Below are positions 18,112 through 26,278 of a DNA stretch of 64,000 nt, piece by piece (position 1 is the stretch's first letter; each line of letters begins with the position of its first letter). A model generated the notes under the pieces. That model ran no database searches, was not told the DNA's origin, and saw only the letters and a program-made list of their open reading frames with translations. The stretch spans positions 62,001 through 126,000 of the forward strand of contig SIHQ01000014.1 of NCBI GenBank assembly GCA_004762125.1, in the 5' to 3' direction. The position numbers and the translations under genes were made by a program. Source of the DNA: Oceanospirillales bacterium (lineage in GTDB: Bacteria > Pseudomonadota > Gammaproteobacteria > Pseudomonadales > Endozoicomonadaceae).

Positions 18112-19164
18112 CTACTTCTTAAAACACGAATAATAAACTAAATATACTTCAACAGGCAGAAAAAATATTTGAAGCGCGGCTGGAATGGCAAGCATTCCAT
18201 ACCAGGGATTGTTACAGTCAAGACTTAAATATTCTAATGCTGATACCCTTACAGGTGTACTCACTGAATAGTTAGCCGTTAAAGGAAAAGAGTTAGAGTT
18301 GCTACTGTTCGCTTGTTCACCTGTCGCAAATTCAATCCAACTAATAGTTGGCACAATAAAATCCAGATTTCCAGCAAGAGCCTGACAATTTAGAACCAAA
18401 GCTCCATTCTGCTCATTGTATGGTGAACATATACCATAAATAATTTGCTTTTCTCCTTCATCAAGATAAAGCACACTGCCATTATCAATAGTCGCGTCTC
18501 CTTTCGTATAAGGAGTGATGTAAAGATAGTTTGGTATTGATTTGTTATGAGCGTTTTTTGCATTGGCATCAAACAACCTTATCTCATCACTTCTTCCTGA
18601 AGAATCTTGTAACAATAAATCCAGAGATTCCAAATCATCAGAATTAAGATCAACACCATTCAGTAAAGGATAATTATCAAGCTGGATCTCTGTTTCAAGT
18701 TTTAGTAGCACAATATTATTACTGATAGAGGTTTTTAACTGGTCGAAACTAACAGAAGCTGCTTTAGTTGTCTGACCATCTCTCATTTCCAACTCGACAC
18801 AATCCCATTCTTGAGTTTTACCCATACAACTCCCATCGGTAATCGCCCAATTCGGAGCAATCACAACGGAAGAGCATTGGAAGTCCTTACCCGTTTTTTT
18901 GGCAGATGCAAGCCATAAGGGCGCATCACGATGATCTTCCTGTCTCGTGGTTCTTCGTAACATAAGAGTCTCTTTTACTTGTTCCATTGAACGGAAAGAA
19001 GTAAAAAACTCTGAGGAGCGACCAGTAGCAGAGATAGTTTGGGGGATCATAGAGTTATCATGCTCTAATGAAATCGAACCAAAGCTGGCTGCTTGTAAAT
19101 CAACCACAAGAGTTCCAGACAATATGGCTAAACAGGTTGAAGTCCAATATAGAATTCGTTTCAT
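18112..19164 (-). CDS. Secreted trypsin-like protein lacking the catalytic triad
   Basis: 350 residues with a signal peptide (to about residue 26, LQAAS). Residues 75-285 follow the chymotrypsin fold: C97-SSVVIAPNWAITDGS-C113 matches the region around the catalytic His, SNNIVLLKL matches that around the Asp, IDNGSVLYL matches the GDSGGP loop, and VPTISWI the final helix. The catalytic residues are replaced: His by Ser112, Asp by Asn150, Ser by Asn228. It is therefore probably a binding pseudoprotease. A hydrophobic stretch at residues 323-346 may anchor the C-terminus. No strong ribosome binding site. No partner gene adjacent. Confidence 0.7.
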   Translation of the reverse strand: MKRILYWTSTCLAILSGTLVVDLQAASFGSISLEHDNSMIPQTISATGRSSEFFTSFRSMEQVKETLMLRRTTRQEDHRDAPLWLASAKKTGKDFQCSSVVIAPNWAITDGSCMGKTQEWDCVELEMRDGQTTKAASVSFDQLKTSISNNIVLLKLETEIQLDNYPLLNGVDLNSDDLESLDLLLQDSSGRSDEIRLFDANAKNAHNKSIPNYLYITPYTKGDATIDNGSVLYLDEGEKQIIYGICSPYNEQNGALVLNCQALAGNLDFIVPTISWIEFATGEQANSSNSNSFPLTANYSVSTPVRVSALEYLSLDCNNPWYGMLAIPAALQIFFLPVEVYLVYYSCFKK

Positions 19165-19364
19165 TCAGAAAATTCAATTAGTAAAAGTGAATTTATAGAA
19201 GATATTTTTAATTTGTCTAAATAATAAACATAAAAAACTGAAATTTATTACTATCTAGAAAAATGGTATTCCCTAGTTTGTGTGAACTATCAATAACCTA
19301 GAACCTACTCCCCTTCAGAAACTTCTGATTTTCAATAACCGACGTTTTCCTCGAACTTTAGTGC

Positions 19365-19724
19365 ATGAATTCATTCAGGCTTTTAAGTAAGCTGCAGCTA
19401 ATAAGTATACTAAGTACTGCTGGTGCAACGACTGCTAACCCTGAAGGTGATAACAGTGATGCCGAAACTATGTCAGTGGCACTGAAGAACTGGTTGGTAG
19501 AAAACGAACGAGTAACTCAGTTACCAATTCAGGTGTTTTACGAAAAACGAGTCGATGGCTTCAAGCGATTGGTAAAGACCGCTTACATAAGTAGCGGCCT
19601 TGCCTGGCCCACCGCCCTTTCTCGCGCGAAGCGATTCAACGGTGGTAGCATTGCCTCCAGCATTAATAACAAGATCCTGCACAGGGTCATAGAACGAACC
19701 GGGAAACTGTTGAGTGACAACTGA
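19365..19724 (+). CDS. Hypothetical protein upstream of the phosphoesterase gene
   Basis: 119 codons with a weakly hydrophobic N-terminus (LLSKLQLISILSTAGATTA) that could be a signal peptide; the rest is unrecognised. No clear ribosome binding site. It overlaps the next gene by 11 nt, which would suit coupling, but the opposite strand is also open over 19521-19775, so the true coding frame here is uncertain and the stretch may be decayed sequence. Confidence 0.35.
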   Translation: MNSFRLLSKLQLISILSTAGATTANPEGDNSDAETMSVALKNWLVENERVTQLPIQVFYEKRVDGFKRLVKTAYISSGLAWPTALSRAKRFNGGSIASSINNKILHRVIERTGKLLSDN

Positions 19725-20688
19725 GTCAGGTATTACTGCCTTCCAAAAGGAAGGGCTTATCTTTATTGGTGACATTCACGGCCAGCATCAAAAACTGGTC
19801 GATTTGTTGTCACACCTTGGCTTTGAGCCAGATAATCCAAAGAGTCTTTCTGATCAATATCAGCTGGTATTTGTCGGTGATCTCGTTGATAACAAAGCTC
19901 AACCTTCCGTTGATCACCTTTCTACCTTGCAACTGGTTAAGTCACTGGTCGATTCCGGTCACGCTTTTTGCGTCATGGGCAACCATGAGCTGAATGCAGT
20001 TGGCTGGTATCTGAAAAATGATCAGGGACAGCCACTCAGAGAACACTCTAAAAGAAACCTGCATCAACACGAAGTGTTTCTGCAACAGGCGAGGCCTCAA
20101 TACGAATACTGGCTAAATTGGCTCAGACAACTCCCGTTGTTTATCGATTTTGGAGAAATCAGAGTCATTCATGCTTGCTGGCAAGACCGGTTGATCAGCC
20201 AGCTGAAAAGCTTCGTTAATGATGCTGGCTGCCTGAAAGACCAACACTGGCAAGACGCTTTCGATGAAAGTCATCCTCTTCATGAACTGATTGAAACGTC
20301 TCTCAAAGGTCCGGAAATTCCTTTGCCGGAAGGCTACAGTTTTAAAGATGTTTCTGGTCATACTCGCAAAAACATTCGAGCCGGTTGGTGGCTACCAAAC
20401 GCTAACACTTACTTGAGTACTGCACAGGTTCCAGTAGCGGCTATCAGCGATATTCCTGATCTGATTATTCCTGAAACCCAAAGTATGGAACCTCCTGAAA
20501 AACCTGTCATTGTTGGGCACTATACCAAGTCAGGCCAGCCTGTCTGCTTCAGTAATAAAGTCGCCTGTGTCGACTACAACGCTGCAAGAGGTGATAACCC
20601 ACTGGTCGCCTATATCTGGAGCAGAGGTGAAACAACTCTGAGCGACAGTGGTTTTAAATACGTCGGAAAGAAAGATTTGCCTGACTGA
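19714..20688 (+). CDS. Calcineurin-like metallophosphoesterase
   Basis: 324 residues from a GTG start; a TGA immediately upstream excludes a longer form. The motifs of the family are present in order: GDIHG (about 19-23), GDLVDN (about 55-60), GNHE (about 89-92), VIHACW (about 152-157) and VGHY (about 266-269), supplying the two-metal centre. It resembles the PrpE/ApaH-like group acting on phosphoproteins or dinucleotides, but the substrate cannot be read from the sequence. It may be coupled to the short open frame before it. Confidence 0.85.
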   Translation: MTTESGITAFQKEGLIFIGDIHGQHQKLVDLLSHLGFEPDNPKSLSDQYQLVFVGDLVDNKAQPSVDHLSTLQLVKSLVDSGHAFCVMGNHELNAVGWYLKNDQGQPLREHSKRNLHQHEVFLQQARPQYEYWLNWLRQLPLFIDFGEIRVIHACWQDRLISQLKSFVNDAGCLKDQHWQDAFDESHPLHELIETSLKGPEIPLPEGYSFKDVSGHTRKNIRAGWWLPNANTYLSTAQVPVAAISDIPDLIIPETQSMEPPEKPVIVGHYTKSGQPVCFSNKVACVDYNAARGDNPLVAYIWSRGETTLSDSGFKYVGKKDLPD

Positions 20689-20770
20689 AGTTTTTTGATA
20701 TCACAGGAGAGTAGCCTGACTTTAGGGAAACCATAAGGCTTACTGGAATTGGCTGATACTGGACAGGCAT

Positions 20771-20811
20771 TCGTAATGGTTGGGCTTCTCTACGATCAGC
20801 CCAACCTACGA
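20771..20811. repeat. REP-like palindromic element
   Basis: GGTTGGGC (20778-20785) and GCCCAACC (20799-20806) form a perfect stem with a 13-nt loop, flanked by TCGTAA and TACGA. It resembles the common bacterial GTAGGTTGGG...CCCAAC interspersed repeat. Lies between the phosphoesterase and yegD ends and may also terminate transcription. Confidence 0.5.
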
Positions 20812-20857
20812 CAGCGGTGTTTTTCTAGTGGTTTTCGAATCAACTGAATTTTTTGAA

Positions 20858-22243
20858 TTAACTAAAAATGCGCTGTGACCAGACTGTCAAACCTGATGCC
20901 ACACTACCAAAGTGATCGCCATCAACCACTTCCAGTTCGGGTAATCGCTGTCTGATCGCCTGCTGAATCACCGGAGACTGGGAACTACCACCTGTTAAAT
21001 AAACCAGGTCAGGCAGTGAACCAGCTTGAGCCAGAGCTTCATCAATCAGGTTGATCATTTTTCTGACTGGTCGCTCAACCGCCTCAGCCATATCATCGAA
21101 GCTGATAGTATGGGCCAGCCCCTGCTCCACATAAGCCAGATCTACCAGGTGGTCAGATTGGCTGGAAAGAGCAATCTTGCTCTGTTCAGCACTGCGAACA
21201 AGATGATTATTCTGACGATTGTTATAGAGCTTTATAAAACGCTGAAGCAGTTCCGGTTGGCTACAGTCTCGTAATAACTGTTTAAGTAACAAACCGGTTT
21301 CCATGCTGTTGAAGTCAGACTGAGCGCTGACATCATTGGTCGCTACTGCATTCAGAAACACCTGCAAAGGAACAGGCTTACCGCTTTTCATCTGTGACTC
21401 ACTGCCGAACAATGGCAATAGACTGTTGCTCGCCAGTTGAACGTCCAGGTCGTTACCGCCAATTCGTTCACCCGTATGGCCAACAAAATCGTCTCGGCGA
21501 TCCTCTTTTTTTCGATAATCCGGGCCCATTCTGACGACTGCACAGTCAGTAGTACCACCACCAATATCAACAACAATGACCGTTCTATTTTCAGTCAGTG
21601 TCTGTTCGAAGTGCAGGCCCGCAGCAATAGGCTCGTAGAGAAATTCAACGTCTTCAAAGCCAGCCTGCTTCGCTGCAACCGTTAGAATGGCCAGTGCTTG
21701 CTGATTGCTTTTTTCAGCATTCAGTCCCTGAAAATTAACCGGGCGGCCAATGACTGTCCGAGTTAAAGGTTGTGAAAGCTGAGCATCCGCTTTGCTTTTG
21801 ACGTTCTGCATCATCGCCGTAACAATATCTTCAAAGAACCCTACTTGCTCAGGCCTCAGGCCACTGGCTCCCAGAAAAGATTTTGGAGATTTAACAAAGT
21901 AACCCTCTTCCGGCAGACTGAAATACTGTTCAAATGCAGATCGACCAAAGAATAGAGTCTGCTCATCAGGTGTAAAACCTTCTTCACGTCTTACTCTTCG
22001 AGCATTGGCCAATGGCCCAGCACGCAAAGCAATGTATTGTTCTTGGGCATTACCACTCATACCAAGGCCGACAGACTCACAAATCAGCTCTCGAGCAATT
22101 GCGTAGAGCGTCGAAGGGATAAATGCCTTGTCGCCCTCCAGTGCCAGCAACTGCTGTTTTACATTGCCGGAATTATCAACTTGAAACGTGCCTAGAGCAC
22201 AGTTTGAAGTGCCATAATCAAAGCCGCAGATCGTTTTATTCAT
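20858..22243 (-). CDS. yegD: YegD-type Hsp70-like ATPase
   Basis: About 461 residues from the ATG giving MNKTICGFDYGTSN; alternative starts up to 22291 would add 16 residues absent from the family. Actin/Hsp70 ATPase domain: phosphate-1 loop GFDYGTSNCALG, phosphate-2 VVDIGGGTTDCAVV, and adenosine loop LTGGSSQSP near the end. It lacks the Hsp70 substrate-binding domain, as E. coli YegD does. Chaperone-like function not established. Transcribed alone. Confidence 0.88.
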   Translation of the reverse strand: MNKTICGFDYGTSNCALGTFQVDNSGNVKQQLLALEGDKAFIPSTLYAIARELICESVGLGMSGNAQEQYIALRAGPLANARRVRREEGFTPDEQTLFFGRSAFEQYFSLPEEGYFVKSPKSFLGASGLRPEQVGFFEDIVTAMMQNVKSKADAQLSQPLTRTVIGRPVNFQGLNAEKSNQQALAILTVAAKQAGFEDVEFLYEPIAAGLHFEQTLTENRTVIVVDIGGGTTDCAVVRMGPDYRKKEDRRDDFVGHTGERIGGNDLDVQLASNSLLPLFGSESQMKSGKPVPLQVFLNAVATNDVSAQSDFNSMETGLLLKQLLRDCSQPELLQRFIKLYNNRQNNHLVRSAEQSKIALSSQSDHLVDLAYVEQGLAHTISFDDMAEAVERPVRKMINLIDEALAQAGSLPDLVYLTGGSSQSPVIQQAIRQRLPELEVVDGDHFGSVASGLTVWSQRIFS

Positions 22244-22477
22244 CCCTGAGTACCGTTGGGAAGAGTTGAAAAAGGGCGGCGACATTAACATTTTTTGGGC
22301 TAATGTGAGAAGCCTTCATCTATATCCGTATTATCTGCAGTTCCTTTAAAGACTTGCCCTGCGTCAATACGGCCTACAACCAGCATCTTATGCTGAAGCT
22401 CTTCAAAATTCTTCCCCCTCACTAGTAACTCCTCATACTAATTACGGTATTAAGGCGTTACCGACCCAAGGAATTTT

Positions 22478-23866
22478 ATGCTGTATACGCAGGAAAATGG
22501 TTGGAAATCGCTGAATCGTCAGCAACGTCAGGAAATTATTGATTTCTGTGAGCCTTATAAAACGTTTCTCGACAAGGGCAAAACCGAGCGTGAGTTTGTC
22601 CTCGAATCCCAGAAACTTGCTGAAGAGAATGGTTTTGAAGATGCTTTGTCAAAAAGCAGCCTGAACCCTGGTGACAAAGTCTGGTTCAATCTGCGTGACA
22701 AGAATCTGGTATTGGCCGTCATTGGTCAGGAACCTCTAACAAACGGTGCTGACTTTGTTGTTTCTCACGTAGATTCTCCTCGTCTTGATTTAAAACAGAA
22801 GCCTCTCTACGAAGATTCAGAGTTTGCTCTGCTGAAAACCCACTACTACGGTGGTATAAAAAAATACCAGTGGGCATCTCGCCCTCTAGCGCTACACGGT
22901 GTTGTTGCACTGAAAAGCGGCGCCAAAGTGACCATTACCATTGGTGAAGACGATAGCGATCCTGTTTTTGTTATTCCTGATCTTCTGCCTCATCTGGATC
23001 ACAAGGTTCAACGCGAGCGTAAAGCTAGCGAAGTGTTGAAAGGCAGTGAAATGCACGTGCTGGTTGGTTCTATTCCTTGCGAATTCAACAATCAAGAGAT
23101 CAAGGATGAAGTGAAGTACAACGTTCTGCAGAAGCTGAACTACAAGTACGACATGACCGAAGAAGATTTCATCTCCGCTGAATTCGAGTTAGTTCCTGCT
23201 GCCAAGGCGCGTGATATAGGCCTGGATCGTGGTCTTATTGGCTCCTACGGTCACGATGACCGTATCTGTGCCTGGACCTCTGTCAAAGCTATTACCGATA
23301 TGAGTCATACACCTGAGCGTACCGCTATCTGCTTCCTGGTGGACAAGGAAGAAATTGGTTCCAACGGTTCTACCGGTTTGCAATCTCGCTACATCGAACA
23401 CTTTATGGAGGAGCTGGCAGCACGTATTCCTTCCAGTCGTGATGACCGCCATGCCGTACGTCGAAGCTTCTGGAATTCACGTGCATTGTCTTCTGATGTT
23501 AACGCAGGTTTGAACCCATTGTTCAAACAGGTACACGACGAACAGAATGCATCAAAGCTGGGTTACGGTATTGTTCTAACTAAGTACACGGGTTCTCGCG
23601 GCAAAGCTGGTAGTAACGACGCAGATGCAGAATTCATCGGTGAGCTACGCGCTATGTTTGATAATGCCGAGATTAAGTGGCAAACCGGTATGCTGGGTGA
23701 AGTAGACGAAGGTGGTGGCGGAACAGTAGCCATGCTGCTGGCTCAGCATGGTATTCGTACCATCGATGCCGGTGCGGCATTGCTGTCCATGCACTCGCCT
23801 ATGGAGGTGGCTTCCAAATACGACGTTCATGAGATTTATAAGGCGTATAAAGTTTTCTTCGCCTAA
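22478..23866 (+). CDS. M18-family zinc aminopeptidase
   Basis: 462 residues. Metal ligands and catalytic residues of the M18 (aspartyl aminopeptidase) family are visible: SHVDSPRLD near residue 90, LVDKEEIGS with the catalytic Glu pair near 288, TGSRGKAGSNDAD, and SMHSPMEVASKYD near the end. Releases N-terminal, often acidic, residues from peptides in the cytoplasm as a large oligomer. AAGGA precedes the ATG. It stands alone. Confidence 0.92.
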   Translation: MLYTQENGWKSLNRQQRQEIIDFCEPYKTFLDKGKTEREFVLESQKLAEENGFEDALSKSSLNPGDKVWFNLRDKNLVLAVIGQEPLTNGADFVVSHVDSPRLDLKQKPLYEDSEFALLKTHYYGGIKKYQWASRPLALHGVVALKSGAKVTITIGEDDSDPVFVIPDLLPHLDHKVQRERKASEVLKGSEMHVLVGSIPCEFNNQEIKDEVKYNVLQKLNYKYDMTEEDFISAEFELVPAAKARDIGLDRGLIGSYGHDDRICAWTSVKAITDMSHTPERTAICFLVDKEEIGSNGSTGLQSRYIEHFMEELAARIPSSRDDRHAVRRSFWNSRALSSDVNAGLNPLFKQVHDEQNASKLGYGIVLTKYTGSRGKAGSNDADAEFIGELRAMFDNAEIKWQTGMLGEVDEGGGGTVAMLLAQHGIRTIDAGAALLSMHSPMEVASKYDVHEIYKAYKVFFA

Positions 23867-23885
23867 TAGACTGACCTAAACCAAC

Positions 23886-24341
23886 TTATCCTGGTTCCAG
23901 GTACATTGCGCCATCTGGAGTCAGGAACTGTTGATATTTAAGGTTTTTCTTATGCTTCTGGAGCAGCTTCAGAGAGTACTTAATGTAGTGTTCTGTTGAT
24001 AAATTATCGCTGCAATACGCTTCCAGTAAATCCAGCCACTCCTGATGAATAATACATATACTGGCTCCCCCTATGTTCTTCATCGGGCAGTCATCACACT
24101 GAACGTGTGACACTTCATTGGTCGCCAGCTGTCTCTCCCACTTCCTGCGATAATTAACAGCGTTGTTTTCAACCCACTCCATTGCTCTCATTTCCTGCTC
24201 ACTCTCAGGAAATCCAGATACATACTCATGCAGGCACGCCATCTGCTGCTTAAGGAATTCTTCTGTCGACTCATTAATATCTTTTTCATGACCAACAAAT
24301 CTGAGAATCAATGCAAGCATGGGGTCATCGATTACAAGCAT
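23886..24341 (-). CDS. Unrecognised Cys-rich small protein
   Basis: 151 residues with no signal peptide. Residues 81-100 hold CDDCPMKNIGGASICIIH, three Cys and a His that could bind a metal or an Fe-S cluster. The rest is helical and charged. It converges on the aminopeptidase gene with a 19-nt gap. I do not recognise the family. Confidence 0.65.
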   Translation of the reverse strand: MLVIDDPMLALILRFVGHEKDINESTEEFLKQQMACLHEYVSGFPESEQEMRAMEWVENNAVNYRRKWERQLATNEVSHVQCDDCPMKNIGGASICIIHQEWLDLLEAYCSDNLSTEHYIKYSLKLLQKHKKNLKYQQFLTPDGAMYLEPG

Positions 24342-24516
24342 GGGGAATTCCGGAAATGGAAGAGAGAAAAAAACAGGATGTGTTCGAAACTAAAATGAAG
24401 GTAACGTCTCAAAAAACTGCTGGAGCAGGAATGCTATCTGATGGCTACCACTTGGAAATCATAGCCTAGAAAGCATCCATTACCAGCGACTCGGAAACTA
24501 AAAACAGAAGCAGTAA

Positions 24517-25023
24517 TTATTCATTGATACCCAGAAGCTCAACATCAAAAATCAGAGCTGAATTTCCTGGTATTTTTCCTGCACTGCGGCTGCCGTAAGC
24601 CAACTCTGCTGGAATATAAAAACGATACTTGTCACCAACAGACATCAACTGAAGCCCTTCAGTCCAGCCCTTAATAACCTGGTTTAAACCAAAGGAAATA
24701 GGCTGACCACGCTCTACCGAACTGTCAAAAACCGAACCATCAACCAAGGTACCGTGATAGTGAACTTTAACCTGATCCGTAGCTGACGGCATTTCAGTCC
24801 CTTCACCTTTTTCCAGCACCAGATATTGCAGGCCAGACCCTGTGGACTGAATACCTTCTGCGTCCTTGTTCTGCTCAAGAAACTCCTGCCCTTGCACCAG
24901 AGCTTCCTGTGACAGCACCTTGCCTTGGGAAAAACGTTTGAATCCCCAGAACATCATGGCAGCAACAAAGAGAATCAGAATAAGCTTGGACACGGCTTCA
25001 CCTTGGAATTTGTTTGAATCCAT
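24517..25023 (-). CDS. Membrane-anchored FKBP-type peptidyl-prolyl isomerase
   Basis: 168 residues: an N-terminal membrane helix (about residues 13-27) with no cleavage site, a short linker, then an FKBP domain (about 65-167) with VKVHYHGTLVDGSVFDSS, GWTEGLQLMSVGDKYRFYIP and the C-terminal LIFDVELLGI. Active-site aromatic residues are conserved. Presumably folds periplasmic proteins at the inner membrane. Divergent from the TRAP binding-protein gene. Confidence 0.9.
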   Translation of the reverse strand: MDSNKFQGEAVSKLILILFVAAMMFWGFKRFSQGKVLSQEALVQGQEFLEQNKDAEGIQSTGSGLQYLVLEKGEGTEMPSATDQVKVHYHGTLVDGSVFDSSVERGQPISFGLNQVIKGWTEGLQLMSVGDKYRFYIPAELAYGSRSAGKIPGNSALIFDVELLGINE

Positions 25024-25153
25024 GCAAAGTACCTTATCTATTCCACCATTGGCCAGCTTCTCTATTCAAAAGCTTTGGTTTAAGCTGAGGCGATTGCGTG
25101 TTGTCGGCGCAGCAGGGACATAAAAAAATAACAATGAACAGGGAATCTACACT

Positions 25154-26074
25154 ATGCGTAAGCTTCTGACTTTTGCAGCGGCACTGCTGCTGCCCCTCAT
25201 GGCAAATGCCAACAACTATTCCATAGGCACTGGCGGACAAAGCGGTATTTATTACCCCTTTGGCGGCGCGCTGGCCAAAGTATGGTCTGACAAAGTAGAC
25301 GGTATCAATGTCAAGGCCGAGGTATCTGCGGCTTCCGTTGAAAATACCATCAAGGTCGTTAAAGGCGATATGCTGGCCGGTCTGGCCATGGGTAACGTGG
25401 TTCTGGATGCCTACAACGGTGAAGGTAAATTCCCTGCCAAAATGCCTGTAAAGGTGCTGTTCGCACTCTACCCGAACCTGATTCACAGCGTTGCTCTGGA
25501 TAAGTCAGGCATCAAAGGTTTGTCTGACATGAAGGGCAAGCGTATCTCTCTCGGCGCACCTGGCTCAGGCACAGCGGTCACTTCGGAAGCTCTGCTGAAA
25601 TCTGTTGGTCTGAACGCAGGCAAAGAATTCAATGCGGTTTACCTGAACTTCTCTGAAACCACCAACGCTCTCGCCAATGGCCAGATTGATGCTGGTTTCC
25701 TGGTCGGTGGCCAAGGTGTTGGCGCAGTGACTCAGCTTGCTCTGACTCATGATATCGAAATTCTGTCTATCACTGATAAAGAACAGACTGACTTCAAAAA
25801 AGCTTATCCGGCTTACACCAGTTACACCATTCCAGCGGATGTCTACAACAAAGTGGAAGCGGTTAATACTCTGAGTGTCTGGAACGTATTGGTGGTTAAC
25901 GAAAGTATGTCTGACGACGTAGCTTATGAGCTGACTAAAGCCGCTTTTGAGAACATCAACGATGTCAGAAAAGTAGTAAAGGCTGCTAACTTCACCACTC
26001 TGAGCAATGCCGCCAGCCTCAGTGGTGTTCCTATGCACCCTGGTGCTCAGAAGTACCTGAACACCGTCAAGTAA
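25154..26074 (+). CDS. TAXI-family TRAP transporter binding protein
   Basis: 306 residues with a signal peptide cut near MANANNY. It has the TAXI hallmark GTGGQSGIYYPFGGALAKVW at the mature N-terminus and the LGAPGSGTAVTSEALL ligand loop. It captures a substrate (glutamate-like or other carboxylates in studied members) and delivers it to the fused permease encoded 205 bp downstream. The two genes are separated by an ERIC element, which may tune relative expression. Confidence 0.92.
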   Translation: MRKLLTFAAALLLPLMANANNYSIGTGGQSGIYYPFGGALAKVWSDKVDGINVKAEVSAASVENTIKVVKGDMLAGLAMGNVVLDAYNGEGKFPAKMPVKVLFALYPNLIHSVALDKSGIKGLSDMKGKRISLGAPGSGTAVTSEALLKSVGLNAGKEFNAVYLNFSETTNALANGQIDAGFLVGGQGVGAVTQLALTHDIEILSITDKEQTDFKKAYPAYTSYTIPADVYNKVEAVNTLSVWNVLVVNESMSDDVAYELTKAAFENINDVRKVVKAANFTTLSNAASLSGVPMHPGAQKYLNTVK

Positions 26075-26095
26075 ACACCGCATCAATATTCAATG

Positions 26096-26221
26096 ATACC
26101 CAAAGGATTTGAAGATGTGAGTAGGCGGCAAAAGAGCGAATCCCCATGAGCCTACAAAAAGTAGGTGATTGGGGTGAGCGAAAGCAGCCAACGACCTCAC
26201 ATATTCAAAGCCGATGGGTAT
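26096..26221. repeat. Full-length ERIC (IRU) element, 126 bp
   Basis: The termini ATACCC...GGGTAT form an imperfect inverted repeat extending inward (TTTGAAGATGTGAG versus CTCACATATTCAAAG). The core GCGAATCCCC...TACAaaaAGTAGGTGATTGGGGTGAGCG matches the binding sites of the classic ERIC1R and ERIC2 primers. Length is within a base or two of the 127-bp consensus. Confidence 0.85.
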
Positions 26222-26278
26222 AAGCAGGTCGAGGAATCTCGGCCTGCTCTTATTCTTATCATTCAAGGAAAGTCAGCT

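Noticed and set aside
19521-19775. Minus-strand open frame of 84 codons resembling an RHS fragment (QQFPGSFYDPVQ)
   Set aside because: Resemblance is short and it overlaps the phosphoesterase start; too weak to call.
26165-26278. N-terminal 38 residues of the TRAP permease
   Set aside because: The extension starts at a GTG inside the ERIC element; ATG 26279 has a good ribosome binding site.
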